A stretch of DNA of 64,000 nt from Catenulispora pinistramenti (lineage in GTDB: Bacteria; Actinomycetota; Actinomycetes; Streptomycetales; Catenulisporaceae). The stretch covers positions 42,398 through 106,397 of the forward strand of contig NZ_JAAFYZ010000009.1 of NCBI RefSeq assembly GCF_018274385.1. The letters run 5' to 3'. How positions within the stretch are numbered: the first letter of the stretch is position 1; each line of letters opens with the position of its first letter. The notes below the pieces were generated by a model. That model had not been told where the DNA came from and ran no database searches. It saw nothing but the letters and a program-made list of their open reading frames with translations. Positions 28,402 through 38,157 of the stretch are shown piece by piece. Position numbers and translations under genes: made by a program.

Positions 28402-29619
28402 ATGAGCGGCGTGACCCACTTCCCGCGTGACATCATCCTGCTCGGCTCGACCGGCTCCATCGGCACTCAGACCCTGGACCTGGTCGCCCGCAACCCCGAC
28501 CGGTTCCGGGTCGTCGGCCTGGCGGCCGGCGGCGGGAACCCGGAGCTGCTGGCCGAGCAGGCGCTGGCCACCGGCGCGCGGACGGTGGCGGTGGCCAAGG
28601 GCAGTGCCGCGCAGGACCTGAACCTGGCCTTCTACGCCGCCGCGCAGAAGCGCGGCTACTCCGCGGGGGAGTTCCAGATCCCTGAGATCCTGGCCGGCCC
28701 GCAAGCCTCGACCGAGCTGGCCGCGCGTGAGTGCGACATCGTCCTGAACGCCATCGACGGCGCCGCGGGCCTGAAAGCCACCCTGGTCGCCCTGGAGTCC
28801 GGCCGGATCCTGGCGCTGGCCAACAAGGAGTCGCTGATCATCGGCGGCGACCTGGTCACCCGGCTGGCCAAGCCCGGTCAGATCGTGCCGGTCGACTCCG
28901 AGCACTCGGCGCTGGCCCAGGCGTTGCGCGGGGGCCGGGCCGAAGAGGTCGAGAAGCTGATCGTCACCGCTTCCGGCGGCCCGTTCCGCGGCCGGACCCG
29001 GGCCGAGATGGCCGACGTCTCGCCCGAGCAGGCCATGAAGCACCCGACCTGGAACATGGGCCCGCTGGTCACCTGCAACTCCTCGACGCTGGTGAACAAG
29101 GGCCTGGAGGTGATCGAGGCGCACTTGTTGTTCGACGTGCCCTTCGACCGCATCGAGGTGGTGGTGCACCCGCAGTCCATCGTGCACTCGATGGTGCAGT
29201 TCGTGGACGGCTCGACGCTGGCCCAGGCCAGCCCGCCGGACATGCGGCTGCCGATCGGGCTGGCCCTGGGCTGGCCGGACCGGGTCCCCGGCGCCGCCCC
29301 GGCCATAGACTGGACCAAGTCCTCGACCTGGGAGTTCTTCCCTCTGGACAACGAGGCCTTCCCCTCGGTCCGGCTGGCCAAGCAGGTCGGCGCAACCGGA
29401 GGGACCGCTCCGGCCGTCTTCAACGGTGCCAACGAGGAGTGTGTGGCGGCATTCCTCGCCGGCCGCCTCCGCTTCCCGGCGATCGTGGATACCATCGAAC
29501 GGGTGGTCGCCGAACACTCCGGTTCAGGGCGCTCTCAGGGTGGGGACCTTACCCTGGAGGCCGTTCTGGAGGCGGATTCCTGGGCGCGTGCGCGGGCACG
29601 CGAACTGACGGCCGGCTGA
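28402..29619 (+). CDS. dxr: 1-deoxy-D-xylulose-5-phosphate reductoisomerase
   Basis: A 405-residue enzyme of the MEP isoprenoid pathway. ATG 28402 puts the NADPH motif [13 protein letters not shown] near residue 14, where it belongs. Active-site segments: [50 protein letters not shown]. It reduces and isomerises DXP to MEP. It shares the locus with ispG, another MEP enzyme, and with the site-2 protease between them, an order conserved in Streptomyces. Confidence 0.96.
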   Translation: MSGVTHFPRDIILLGSTGSIGTQTLDLVARNPDRFRVVGLAAGGGNPELLAEQALATGARTVAVAKGSAAQDLNLAFYAAAQKRGYSAGEFQIPEILAGPQASTELAARECDIVLNAIDGAAGLKATLVALESGRILALANKESLIIGGDLVTRLAKPGQIVPVDSEHSALAQALRGGRAEEVEKLIVTASGGPFRGRTRAEMADVSPEQAMKHPTWNMGPLVTCNSSTLVNKGLEVIEAHLLFDVPFDRIEVVVHPQSIVHSMVQFVDGSTLAQASPPDMRLPIGLALGWPDRVPGAAPAIDWTKSSTWEFFPLDNEAFPSVRLAKQVGATGGTAPAVFNGANEECVAAFLAGRLRFPAIVDTIERVVAEHSGSGRSQGGDLTLEAVLEADSWARARARELTAG

Positions 29620-29670
29620 GAAGACGACAGACGTCGACAGGCATCCGTGCCGACTACGTTAGGTGGATAA

Positions 29671-30903
29671 GTGGGCCCGCTAGGCATCATCCTGTTCGCC
29701 CTCGCGCTCATCGCATCGATCATGCTGCACGAGGCCGGGCACATGGTGTGCGCCCGCAAGGCCGGCGGCAAGGTCACCGAGTTCTTCGTCGGTTTCGGGC
29801 CGCGGCTGTGGTCGTTCCGCCGGGGCGAGACCGAGTACGGCGTCAAGGCCATCCCGGCCGGCGGCTACGTGAAGATCGTCGGGATGACGGACCTGGAGCC
29901 GATCGACCCCGAGGACGAGCCGCGGGCCTTCTACCGCAAGCCGCTGGGCTGGCGGCTGCTGACGCTGTCGGCCGGCTCGCTGGTGCACTTCATCATCGCC
30001 CTGGTGCTGCTGCTGATGGTCCCGCTGACCTGGGGTGTGGCCACCCGGGACCTGTCCGGCACGGTCGGCACGGTCACCCAGTGCCTGAAGACCACCTCCG
30101 GCGCCTGCGGGGCCGGGGACGCCAAGAGCCCCGCGCTGGCCGCCGGCCTGCAGAACGGCGACAAGATCATCGCGGTGGACAACGTGCCGACCCACAGCTG
30201 GCAGGACGTCACCGACCAGCTGCACAAGGGCCAGCCGTCGTTGGGCAGCGACAACAAGCCGACCAGCCCCCCGGTCCAGGTGACGGTGACCTACCTGCGG
30301 AACGGCCAGCAGGAGACGACCAAGATCACCCCGGCCGTCGGCAACGTCGCGGCCGACCCGAACCAGGTCCAGCTCGGTCTGATGATCGGTATCCAGGCCC
30401 CGCCGGAGATCACCAAGCACCCCGGCCCGGTGAGCGCGCTCGGCCAGGGCTTCAGCGACTTCGGCACCTACGCCAAGGGCTCGGTCACCGGTCTGGTCGA
30501 CATCCCGGCCTCGATCCCCAAGCTGTTCCAGGCGGCGACCAACACCAGCCAGCCGCGCTCGGCCAACGCCCCGGTCGGCGTGGTCGGCATGGCCAGCCTG
30601 ACCGGCAGCGTGATCAAGGACGGCGGCTACGCCAGCTTCCTGCAGTACATCGCCAGCATCAACCTGTTCATCGGCATCTTCAACCTGCTGCCGCTGCTGC
30701 CGCTGGACGGCGGGCACATCGCCATCGCGCTGTACGAGGCCGGGCGCCGCAAGGTCGCCAAGCTGGTCGGCCGCCCGGACCCGGGCCGCGTGGACCTGAA
30801 CAAGCTGATGCCGGCCGCGTTCACCTTCCTGGTCCTGTTCGTCGGCCTGTCGCTGCTGCTGATGGCCGCCGACATCACCAACCCGCTGAAGTTCCCGAGC
30901 TGA
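29671..30903 (+). CDS. rip: Site-2 intramembrane zinc metalloprotease (RseP/Rip family)
   Basis: A 410-residue membrane protease. The zinc motif H20-E-A-G-H24 is in the first helix; the second catalytic Asp is in PLLPLDGGHIAIALYE near residue 350. A PDZ domain lies between (AAGLQNGDKIIAVDNVPTHSW). Four TM helices are expected. This family cleaves membrane anti-sigma factors and other short TM proteins. The GTG start is 51 nt after dxr. The soluble RsrA in this window is not an expected substrate. Confidence 0.93.
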   Translation: MGPLGIILFALALIASIMLHEAGHMVCARKAGGKVTEFFVGFGPRLWSFRRGETEYGVKAIPAGGYVKIVGMTDLEPIDPEDEPRAFYRKPLGWRLLTLSAGSLVHFIIALVLLLMVPLTWGVATRDLSGTVGTVTQCLKTTSGACGAGDAKSPALAAGLQNGDKIIAVDNVPTHSWQDVTDQLHKGQPSLGSDNKPTSPPVQVTVTYLRNGQQETTKITPAVGNVAADPNQVQLGLMIGIQAPPEITKHPGPVSALGQGFSDFGTYAKGSVTGLVDIPASIPKLFQAATNTSQPRSANAPVGVVGMASLTGSVIKDGGYASFLQYIASINLFIGIFNLLPLLPLDGGHIAIALYEAGRRKVAKLVGRPDPGRVDLNKLMPAAFTFLVLFVGLSLLLMAADITNPLKFPS

Positions 30904-31059
30904 TCGGGCATTGACTTCGGATCGTCCGCGCGGTAGCTGTGACCTGCGCCACCATGGCGCCGGTGAAGGCCAAGTGAAAATCTCGCGGTGTGTGCGGACA
31001 CCCCACGGCAGTGCCGTAGCGTTGACGGCAGTAGCAACCATTCACGGAACGGTGAGACC

Positions 31060-32229
31060 TTGACCGCCATCGCGCTGGGCATGCCCGCACTCCCGACCAA
31101 GCCGCTTGCCATCCGCCGCAAGTCCCGCCAGATCATGGTGGGTTCCGTCCCGGTCGGCGGTGACGCCCCGGTGTCCGTGCAGTCGATGACCACGACGTTG
31201 ACCGCGGATGTGAACGCCACGTTGCAGCAGATCGCGCAGTTGACGGCGGCCGGCTGTCAGATCGTCCGGGTGGCGGTGCCCTCGCAGGATGACGCCGACG
31301 CGCTGCCGGCGATCGCGAAGAAGTCGCAGATCCCGGTGATCGCGGACATCCACTTCCAGCCGAAGTACGTCTTCGCCGCCATCGACGCCGGTTGCGCGGC
31401 GGTGCGGGTCAACCCCGGCAACATCAAGGCCTTCGACGACAAGGTCGGCGAGATCGCCCGCGCGGCCAAGGACGCCGGGGTCCCGATCCGGATCGGCGTC
31501 AACGCCGGTTCCCTGGACAAGCGGCTGTACGAGAAATACGGCAAGGCCACTGCCGAGGCGCTGGTGGAGTCGGCGCTGTGGGAGTGCTCGCTGTTCGAGG
31601 AGCACGACTTCCGCGACATCAAGATCTCGGTCAAGCACAACGACCCGGTCGTGATGATCAACGCCTACCGGCAGCTGGCTGAGGCCTGCGACTACCCGCT
31701 GCACCTCGGCGTCACCGAGGCCGGCCCGGCGTTCCAGGGCACCATCAAGTCCGCGGTCGCGTTCGGCGCGCTGCTGGCCGAGGGCATCGGCGACACCATC
31801 CGGGTCTCGCTGTCCGCGCCGCCGGTCGAGGAGGTCAAGGTCGGGCAGCAGATCCTGGAGTCGCTGGGGCTGCGCAAACGCGGCCTGGAGATCGTCTCCT
31901 GCCCCTCCTGCGGTCGGGCCCAGGTCGACGTCTACAAGCTCGCCGACCAGGTCAGCGCCGCCCTCGACGGTCTGAAGGTGCCGCTGCGGGTGGCGGTCAT
32001 GGGCTGTGTGGTGAACGGTCCGGGTGAGGCCCGCGAGGCCGACCTCGGCGTGGCCTCCGGCAACGGCAAGGGCCAGATCTTCGTGCGCGGCGAGGTCATC
32101 AAGACCGTGCCCGAGGCGCAGATCGTGGAGACGCTGATCGAGGAGGCGTTCAAGATCGCCTCTGACATGGGCATCGACATCGACACCGAGACCGGCGAGG
32201 TCGTGGAGTCTGTGAACGCCGCGCTTTAA
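31060..32229 (+). CDS. ispG: 4-hydroxy-3-methylbut-2-enyl-diphosphate synthase
   Basis: A 389-residue [4Fe-4S] enzyme of the MEP pathway. TTG 31060 is chosen: GGTGAGA precedes it and it yields MTAIALGMP, which I recall as the usual actinomycete N-terminus. The TIM-barrel part has [19 protein letters not shown]. Cluster ligands are Cys281, Cys284 (CPSCG) and Cys316 ([10 protein letters not shown]). It converts MEcPP to HMBPP with reduced ferredoxin or flavodoxin. Confidence 0.96.
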   Translation: MTAIALGMPALPTKPLAIRRKSRQIMVGSVPVGGDAPVSVQSMTTTLTADVNATLQQIAQLTAAGCQIVRVAVPSQDDADALPAIAKKSQIPVIADIHFQPKYVFAAIDAGCAAVRVNPGNIKAFDDKVGEIARAAKDAGVPIRIGVNAGSLDKRLYEKYGKATAEALVESALWECSLFEEHDFRDIKISVKHNDPVVMINAYRQLAEACDYPLHLGVTEAGPAFQGTIKSAVAFGALLAEGIGDTIRVSLSAPPVEEVKVGQQILESLGLRKRGLEIVSCPSCGRAQVDVYKLADQVSAALDGLKVPLRVAVMGCVVNGPGEAREADLGVASGNGKGQIFVRGEVIKTVPEAQIVETLIEEAFKIASDMGIDIDTETGEVVESVNAAL

Positions 32230-32320
32230 CGCTCTGCTTCCAGTACCGTCCTGTACGGGGCTACAGAGGGCTTCTCTAGAGTGTTTCCAGGCTCTAGTAG
32301 AGGGTCTTCGGGTCACGGAA

Positions 32321-32356
32321 CGCGCACCGAACAGCCGTATGGTCGGTCGGTGCGCG
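32321..32356 (+). terminator. Hairpin after ispG
   Basis: A perfect 10-bp stem CGCGCACCGA / TCGGTGCGCG with a 16-nt loop lies 92 nt after the stop and 67 nt before the next gene. It has no T-tract; it may be a terminator of ispG or a site for the downstream gene. Confidence 0.5.
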
Positions 32357-32422
32357 GCCGTTTCCGCTACAGAGCAGGGCAGGCTGCGGTTAACCGCCGT
32401 ACAGTGAACTGGTGAGCGTGCG

Positions 32423-33283
32423 ATGAGCGTGTTGTCGAGGGTCCGCGGGACCAACACCAGGCTGCTCGGCGTGGCCGATCTGGCCGACGTCCGTGCGCTG
32501 CTGGCGCGCGACCCGGTCTCGAACGTCTTCGTGGCCTCCCGGGTGGAGGCCTCCGGCCTGGACCCGTGGCGCCTGGGTGGCGAGGTCTGGGGCCACATCG
32601 TGAACGGCAAGCTCGACGCGCTGTGCTACTCCGGCGCGAACCTGGTCCCGGTCCAGGCCAATCCGGAGGCTGTGCGGGCTTTCGCCGAGCGGGCCCGCCG
32701 CCAGGGCCGCCGCTGCTCCTCGATCGTCGGTCCGGCCGACGCCGCGATGGCGCTGTGGGAGCAGCTGCGACCGTCCTGGGGCCCGGCCCGCGAGGTGCGC
32801 TCCAGCCAGCCGCTGATGGAGATCCGCGGCTCCTCGCCGACCGTGACCCCGGACTTCCGGGTGAAGCCGGTGACCGCGAACCAGATAGACACCCTGCTGC
32901 CGGCCTGCATAGCGATGTTCACCGAGGAGGTCGGCGTCTCGCCGGTCGGCGACGACAACGGCTATTCCTACCGTGCCCGGGTCTCCGAACTCGTGCACGC
33001 CGGCCGGGCCTTCGCCTGGATCGAGGACGGGCACGTGGTGTTCAAGGCCGAGATCGGCGCGGTGACTGAGCAGGCGTGCCAGATCCAGGGGGTGTGGACG
33101 CACCCGGCGTTGCGAGGTAAGGGCGTCGCCGCGGCCGGGATGGCGGCGGTCGTGGAGTACGCGCTGCGCGATTTCGCGTCGGTGGTGAGCTTGTACGTGA
33201 ACGACTACAACGCACCGGCCCGCGCGGTCTACCGCAAAGTCGGCTTCGAGGAGGTCGGCGCTTTCGCGTCGATCCTGTTCTGA
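32423..33283 (+). CDS. GNAT-family N-acetyltransferase
   Basis: A 286-residue protein of two domains. An N-terminal half (DLADVRALLARDPVSNVFVASRVE) precedes a GNAT half with acetyl-CoA-binding segment VWTHPALRGKGVAAAGMAAVVEYAL and end LYVNDYNAPARAVYRKVGFEEVGAFASILF. It is the conserved partner downstream of ispG in Streptomyces (DUF4081-like plus GNAT). Substrate unknown. Confidence 0.88.
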   Translation: MSVLSRVRGTNTRLLGVADLADVRALLARDPVSNVFVASRVEASGLDPWRLGGEVWGHIVNGKLDALCYSGANLVPVQANPEAVRAFAERARRQGRRCSSIVGPADAAMALWEQLRPSWGPAREVRSSQPLMEIRGSSPTVTPDFRVKPVTANQIDTLLPACIAMFTEEVGVSPVGDDNGYSYRARVSELVHAGRAFAWIEDGHVVFKAEIGAVTEQACQIQGVWTHPALRGKGVAAAGMAAVVEYALRDFASVVSLYVNDYNAPARAVYRKVGFEEVGAFASILF

Positions 33284-33315
33284 CATTGTTCTTAATTGTT
33301 CCACCCGCTACCGGT

Positions 33316-33344
33316 TTGGGAATGCTCTGATGGGCGATTCCCAA
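33316..33344 (+). promoter_or_regulatory. Inverted repeat upstream of the two-TM protein gene
   Basis: TTGGGAAT (33316-33323) and ATTCCCAA (33337-33344) are perfect inverted copies 13 nt apart, ending 17 nt before the start codon. Spacing of arm centres is two helical turns, which suits a dimeric regulator; a leader hairpin is the alternative. Confidence 0.45.
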
Positions 33345-33361
33345 CACCGAAGGGGGTGGTC

Positions 33362-34699
33362 ATGCCCGAAGAGACCTCCCAAGAGTTCCCCACTGTGGAG
33401 AACGGTTTCACGCCTGCCCGGCGGGATGAGGGCCGGGAGACGGAGCGTGAACGAGACCGGGACCGTGATCCCGCCGACGCCCCGGAAGGCCGGCCCGGCT
33501 GGCTGACCCGACTGCGGAACCGGCGGATGAGCGCGCTGGTGGCGTGGTCGCTGTCCGTGGTGCTGGCGGCGGTGGCGATCACGCTCACGATGTTCTGGGT
33601 GCATCCGGACAACGGCCAGTGGAAGGAGTTCTTCCGCGGAGTCATCGGCGATGTGGCCGGAGCGCTTCTGGTGGCGTTCTTCTTGTCGCCGGTGTTCCTG
33701 GCGATCCGCGCTTTCGCCAACGAGAAGTTCGGCAACATCGCCGACTACGCGCCGATGACCGGCTACGAGCGTTTCCCGTATCTGAAGTTCATAGAGCGTC
33801 TGGAACGTTGCGACGACCTGGTGCGGATCATGGACACGTCCAGCAGCGTCCTGGACGTCACCACCGCCGAGGGCGACGAGGTGGACGAGCGGCAGCGCTG
33901 TGTCACGGCGCTGCGGAACGTGCTGGCCGCCGACAACGAGGTGCGGGTCGAGATCCTGCTCCTGGACCCGACCTCGGACGCGGCCCGGCAACGGAACACG
34001 GACCTGCGGGAAGAGGGGATCGACGTCTCCGCCGGGGTGAGCCGGAATCTGGCGCTGCTCAACGAGATCCGCAATGGTCTGCCGGACGGCGCGCGGAGCA
34101 AGCTGTTGGTGAAGCTCTATAACGCGACCCCGGCCTGTGCCTACTACAGGGTGGATGACAGGGCATCCATCGCCTTCTACTCGCTGCGGACTTCGTCGGA
34201 GCGGGGCGCCCACGTGGACGTGGCGTTGAAGGAGAAGCTGGGGAAGATCGTGAACGACCACTTCCGGGACATCCGGGAGGACGCGGACACGGTTGAGATG
34301 GTCTCGTATCTGTACGGGACGGCCACGGTCGGCCGACGCAGCGAGCACGTCGCGTGGGTCGAGTACGGCGGTGTGGTCTTCCTCGGCCTGGCCTCGCCTC
34401 GGGAGAACCCGGTGGTGTGGACCGTCGCGCCGCGCGTCGGCGGCGGGGAACCGGTGAAGCTGGCGGCCTATAAGCATGAGCCCGCGGAGTTCCGCGCTAT
34501 GCGGTTGATCCCGTGGGTGGAGTGCGGGCCGCTGGGGGTGCGTATGGAGGAGAAGTACGGAGTCGAGTTCCAGGTGCTGTTCGAGGTGGCCCCGGTCGGA
34601 GCGATGCCGCCGGGCTTCCTCCCCGGCCAGGCCGCCTTGAACGGCGACCGGGCGGCCGGGGCGGAGCCCGGGTTACGACGGCCGGTCGCCGAGGCCTGA
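33362..34699 (+). CDS. Two-TM membrane protein with cytosolic PLD-like/DUF5919-like domain
   Basis: A 445-residue protein from ATG 33362. A charged N-terminus (RETERERDRDRD) precedes two close TM helices (about residues 57-80 and 92-115). A ~300-residue domain then has RFPYLKFIERLERCDDLVRI, VRVEILLLDPTSDAARQRNTDL, LLVKLYNATPACAYYRVDDRASIAFY and a helix before NDHFRDI. This order of segments resembles the DUF5919/PLD-like sensor or effector domains of actinobacteria, without an HKD motif. A membrane-bound signalling or defence role is inference only. Confidence 0.6.
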   Translation: MPEETSQEFPTVENGFTPARRDEGRETERERDRDRDPADAPEGRPGWLTRLRNRRMSALVAWSLSVVLAAVAITLTMFWVHPDNGQWKEFFRGVIGDVAGALLVAFFLSPVFLAIRAFANEKFGNIADYAPMTGYERFPYLKFIERLERCDDLVRIMDTSSSVLDVTTAEGDEVDERQRCVTALRNVLAADNEVRVEILLLDPTSDAARQRNTDLREEGIDVSAGVSRNLALLNEIRNGLPDGARSKLLVKLYNATPACAYYRVDDRASIAFYSLRTSSERGAHVDVALKEKLGKIVNDHFRDIREDADTVEMVSYLYGTATVGRRSEHVAWVEYGGVVFLGLASPRENPVVWTVAPRVGGGEPVKLAAYKHEPAEFRAMRLIPWVECGPLGVRMEEKYGVEFQVLFEVAPVGAMPPGFLPGQAALNGDRAAGAEPGLRRPVAEA

Positions 34700-34794
34700 G
34701 GCGCCGAAGCCCGCGCGGTGGATTCGGAGGCTGCCGCGCGCGGCTCAGACCCCTGTGCGGAGCCGGAGCCGGCGGCGGTGCGCCGTTGCGCAGC

Positions 34795-35295
34795 TCAGGC
34801 GTCCGCGTACTGCTTCTCGTGGGCGAGCAGCGTCGCTTTGCACTCCAGGCCGTACAGGAAGTTCTTGCTGGAGCCGTCGCTGCGCACGATGCGGTGGCAG
34901 GGCACGAACAACGCGATCGCGTTCGACGCGCACGCCGATCCCGCCGCGCGGACCGCGTTGGGGTTCCCGGCGGTCGCCGCGAGCTGCGTGTAGCTGATCG
35001 TGGCACCGGCCTGCACCGTGCGCATCGCGTCCCAGGCCGCGGTCCGGAACGGCCCGGTGGGCCGGTAGACGACAGTGACGTCGTCGAGCGCGGACAGGTC
35101 GCCCGCGAAGTAGGCCGCCACGCGCTCCGCCACGTGGTCGTGCGCGCCCTTCTCCGGTACCGGCGCGCTCAGCATGCCGGCCAGGAACGCCGGGTCGGCG
35201 GTGAAGCCGGCGGCGTGGACGGTGTCGTGCGCGTCGGCGAGCACGGTGAACGGGCCGGCCGGCGTCTGGATGGTGGTGTAGGTCAGGGTGCTCAT
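34795..35295 (-). CDS. ogt: Methylated-DNA-protein-cysteine methyltransferase
   Basis: A 166-residue repair protein. The acceptor Cys133 is in FVPCHRIV; helix-turn-helix residues and SSKNFLYGLECKATLL follow as in Ogt/AdaB. It removes O6-methyl groups from guanine in a suicide reaction. The start ATG overlaps the stop of the upstream ada-alkA gene (TGATG), so the two are one operon. Confidence 0.95.
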   Translation of the reverse strand: MSTLTYTTIQTPAGPFTVLADAHDTVHAAGFTADPAFLAGMLSAPVPEKGAHDHVAERVAAYFAGDLSALDDVTVVYRPTGPFRTAAWDAMRTVQAGATISYTQLAATAGNPNAVRAAGSACASNAIALFVPCHRIVRSDGSSKNFLYGLECKATLLAHEKQYADA

Positions 35296-36926
35296 CACTT
35301 CGTTCCTTCGGTGACGGGGTCGCTCGCGGCGGCCCACAGGTGCAGGGCGGCGTAGGCGCGCCAGGGACGCCAGCCCTCGGCGTGTTCCAGGAGCGCCTTC
35401 TCGGTCCCGGGCAGCCCGAGGCGTTCGGCTTGGCGCCGCACGATCAGGTCGCCGACCGGGAAGGCGTCGGGATCGCCGAACACGCGCAGGGCGATGTAGT
35501 CGGCGGTCCAGGGACCGATGCCGGAGACGGCGAGCAGCTTGGCGCGGGCCTGGGCCCGGTCGACGCCGCGGTCGAGCGTGAGCTCGCCGCCGGCGACCGC
35601 CGTCGCCAGCGCGCGCAGGGTCGCGGCGGTGCGGCGGGTGAGGCCGAGGCCTTCGTAGTCGCCCTCGGCCAGGGTCTCGGGGCGCGGGAAGGGGTTGAGG
35701 ACCGCCTGGTTGTCGACAAAGTGACTCGCCTCGGCCGTCGAACCGGCACTCGCCGCCGCGACTTCCGGACCCGCGACCGCTGGCCCGGCACCCGTCCCCG
35801 GCGGTACCAACGCCGCCTCGGCAGCCAGCTCCACCGCGCTGAACCGCTGGACCACGCGCGCCGCCATGGTGCGGGCGGCGGCCACGCTGATCTGCTGGCC
35901 GAGCACCGCGCGCACGGCGATCTCGAAGCCGTCGACCGCGCCGGGCACCCGCAGTCCGGGCCGGGCGGCGACCAGCGGGGCCAGCGCCGGATCCCCGGAC
36001 AGTGCCGCGTCCACCTGTGCCGGGTCGGCGTCCAGGTCCAGCAGGTCGCGGCAGCGGCGGACGGCCACCGCGACGTCCCGCAGGTCGTCGACGGCCAGGC
36101 GGGCGTGGACCACGTTCTGGTCGTCGCGCAGTTCCACCAGGCCGATGCCGTGGGGGAGCCGCAGCGCGCGCCGGTACACCGCGTCGGGACCCTCGCCGAC
36201 CACCTCGTCCACCCCCGGGACCGCCCGGTTGCCGAACCAGCCGAGCAGCGCCGCGAAGTCGAACGGCGGCCGGTACGTCAGACGCAGGGTCAGCGCCCCG
36301 TCCCCGTCCACCGCGCTTCCGGCGAGTTCGGCGGCCGCGGTTCCGGTGCCGAAGCGGGTCCTGATCTCGCTCGGGGTGGCGCCGAAGGCCTCCCGGACCG
36401 AGTCGTTGAACTGGCGGATCGAGCCGTAGCCGGCGGCGAAGGCGACGTCCGAGACCGGCAGCGAGGTCGACTCCAGCAGCAGCCGCGCCGTCTGCGCGCG
36501 GCGGGAGCGGGCCAGCGTCAGCGGCCCGACCCCGAGCTCGGCGACCAGGATCCGGTGCAGGTGCCGCTCGCTCACCGCCAGCGTCCGGGCCAGGGCCGCG
36601 ATCCCGTCCGGCTGGTCGGCGGCGCCGTCGGCGATCAGCCGCAGTGCGCGGCCGGCCAGGTCGGCGCGCATGTTCCAGTCGGGGGAGCCCGGCACCTTGT
36701 CCGGGCGGCAGCGGCGGCAGGTGCGGAACCCGGCGGCCTCGGCGGCCGCGGCGACGCGGAAGAACCGGACGTTCTCCGGCTTCGGGGTGCGGGCCGGGCA
36801 GATCGGCCGGCAGTAGATGCCGGTGGTGGTCACGCCGGTGAAGAAACGGCCGTCGAAGCGCGTGTCGCGGCTGGCCACGGCGCGGTAGTAAGTGTCGAAG
36901 TCGTCCAGGAGAGCTGTTTCCCGCAT
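35295..36926 (-). CDS. Ada-AlkA fusion: methyl-sensing AraC regulator plus 3-methyladenine glycosylase
   Basis: A 543-residue protein. The Ada zinc domain has Cys39, Cys43, Cys70 and Cys73 (YCRPIC, CRRC), equivalent to the methyl-acceptor site of E. coli Ada. Then comes an AraC HTH (residues ~95-190; FAAGYGSIRQFNDSVREAFG), then AlkA with ALGQQISVAAARTMA and the HhH-GPD motif (LLAVSGIGPWTADYIALRV). A low-complexity Ala/Gly/Pro insert of ~45 residues (about 370-415) interrupts the glycosylase. It likely activates its own operon with ogt after methylation damage. Confidence 0.94.
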   Translation of the reverse strand: MRETALLDDFDTYYRAVASRDTRFDGRFFTGVTTTGIYCRPICPARTPKPENVRFFRVAAAAEAAGFRTCRRCRPDKVPGSPDWNMRADLAGRALRLIADGAADQPDGIAALARTLAVSERHLHRILVAELGVGPLTLARSRRAQTARLLLESTSLPVSDVAFAAGYGSIRQFNDSVREAFGATPSEIRTRFGTGTAAAELAGSAVDGDGALTLRLTYRPPFDFAALLGWFGNRAVPGVDEVVGEGPDAVYRRALRLPHGIGLVELRDDQNVVHARLAVDDLRDVAVAVRRCRDLLDLDADPAQVDAALSGDPALAPLVAARPGLRVPGAVDGFEIAVRAVLGQQISVAAARTMAARVVQRFSAVELAAEAALVPPGTGAGPAVAGPEVAAASAGSTAEASHFVDNQAVLNPFPRPETLAEGDYEGLGLTRRTAATLRALATAVAGGELTLDRGVDRAQARAKLLAVSGIGPWTADYIALRVFGDPDAFPVGDLIVRRQAERLGLPGTEKALLEHAEGWRPWRAYAALHLWAAASDPVTEGTK

Positions 36927-36981
36927 GCTTCGAGTGTCGCGCAGGGCAGTGCGCGGTACTAGCGGGATTCGGACCAGACCG

Positions 36982-37974
36982 TCAGCGGCGCGGGGCCGTG
37001 GCGTGGAACGCCTGGTCCCGCCAGTACAGGAACGAGGATCCCGGGTCCCCGGTGTACGACCACGGCACCCGCATAGCGTGCGAGCCGATCGCGTCGAAAA
37101 GCGCCCGCGTCTCGTCGGTGTCGAAGCGGCCGGAGTACACCATCGCGTGCAACAGGTAGTTCCGGTCCAGATCGGCCTGCGCGTGCGGCACTATCGCCGA
37201 TCCCAACCAGCTGTGCAGGACACGGTCCACATCCGCGGAAACCAGGTCCCGCGACCAGTGCGCGTACGGAGAAGGCTCACGTTGCTTGGGGATCCCCAAT
37301 AGGGAGGTCCGGAAGACTTCCGCATGTGCGACCAACGGAAGCACTGCCAGTGGGGATCCGGGCGGGGCTTCACCGGCCAGCCAATAAGCGAAGTCGTACA
37401 TCTCCTGATGCGAACCGCACCAGGCCGCGAACAGATACATCAGTGCTTCGTGGTGGCCGTCCCGGTTGAGGGCGTCCCGGGTGCGCATCTCCTGCCAGCG
37501 GCTCCAGAACGTTTCGTGGCCGCGCTTGGAGCCGCGGTCCGCGGCGCGCGCCAACGTCAGCATGACCACCCACGGAGTCGGGTCCGCCGGCGCCATCTCG
37601 GCGGCGTGCGTACACAGGTCCAAGGCCTCGGCGGCGGTCTCGCGGTATCCGCTGCCGCCGGCCAGCGACGCGCGCAGCGTGCGCACGGTCTCCACCTGCG
37701 CACGTAGTAGTGCGGCGTCCGGATTCACCGGCTCCAGCACCTGCCAGCGCTCCACCCAGGACGAGTTCGCCACCGCTTCGGCGAGCACCCGGACCCGGTG
37801 GCTGCGCCGGTCCCAGCCCGGACCGTCGACCGTTTTGCGGGTCTCGGCCAGAACCTCCCGCGCCGGTCCCCAATCCCCGGAAGCGAGCGCGTCCCGCGCC
37901 TCGGCCAGCGCCACGTCGCCGAGCGCCGGATCCATATTCACCCGGAGGACGTCGTTCCGGGTCTTCGCTGCCAT
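36982..37974 (-). CDS. Hypothetical helical-repeat protein, 330 aa
   Basis: A soluble, mostly alpha-helical protein with TPR-like spacing (ALAEARDALASGDWGPAREVLAETRK; ALDLCTHAAEMAPADPTPWVVMLTLARAA). Its second half has WSRWQEMRTRDALNRDGHHEALMYLFAAWCGSHQEMYDFAYWLA. I recognise the style from actinomycete hypothetical proteins but no named function. Start ATG 37974. It is divergent from proS. Confidence 0.65.
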   Translation of the reverse strand: MAAKTRNDVLRVNMDPALGDVALAEARDALASGDWGPAREVLAETRKTVDGPGWDRRSHRVRVLAEAVANSSWVERWQVLEPVNPDAALLRAQVETVRTLRASLAGGSGYRETAAEALDLCTHAAEMAPADPTPWVVMLTLARAADRGSKRGHETFWSRWQEMRTRDALNRDGHHEALMYLFAAWCGSHQEMYDFAYWLAGEAPPGSPLAVLPLVAHAEVFRTSLLGIPKQREPSPYAHWSRDLVSADVDRVLHSWLGSAIVPHAQADLDRNYLLHAMVYSGRFDTDETRALFDAIGSHAMRVPWSYTGDPGSSFLYWRDQAFHATAPRR

Positions 37975-38157
37975 GTCGGCACGGTAACCTGCCCGTCGCG
38001 ATTACGGGAGGGTCTTTACGCGCTGTTGAAGGCATGTGCGAAGGGCCAAACGGCAGTCGATCACGCCGGAGCCGGATATCCTCGCAGGACAGAAAGTGCG
38101 CCGCAGCGGCTTGCGCGTGGCGTCCCAGGCTACCCGATCGAACACTAGGAGCACCCC

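Noticed and set aside
33318..33344. GGGAAT in front of the two-TM gene as a SigR promoter
   Set aside because: 18 nt downstream the sequence is CAA, not GTT; the site is better read as an inverted repeat.
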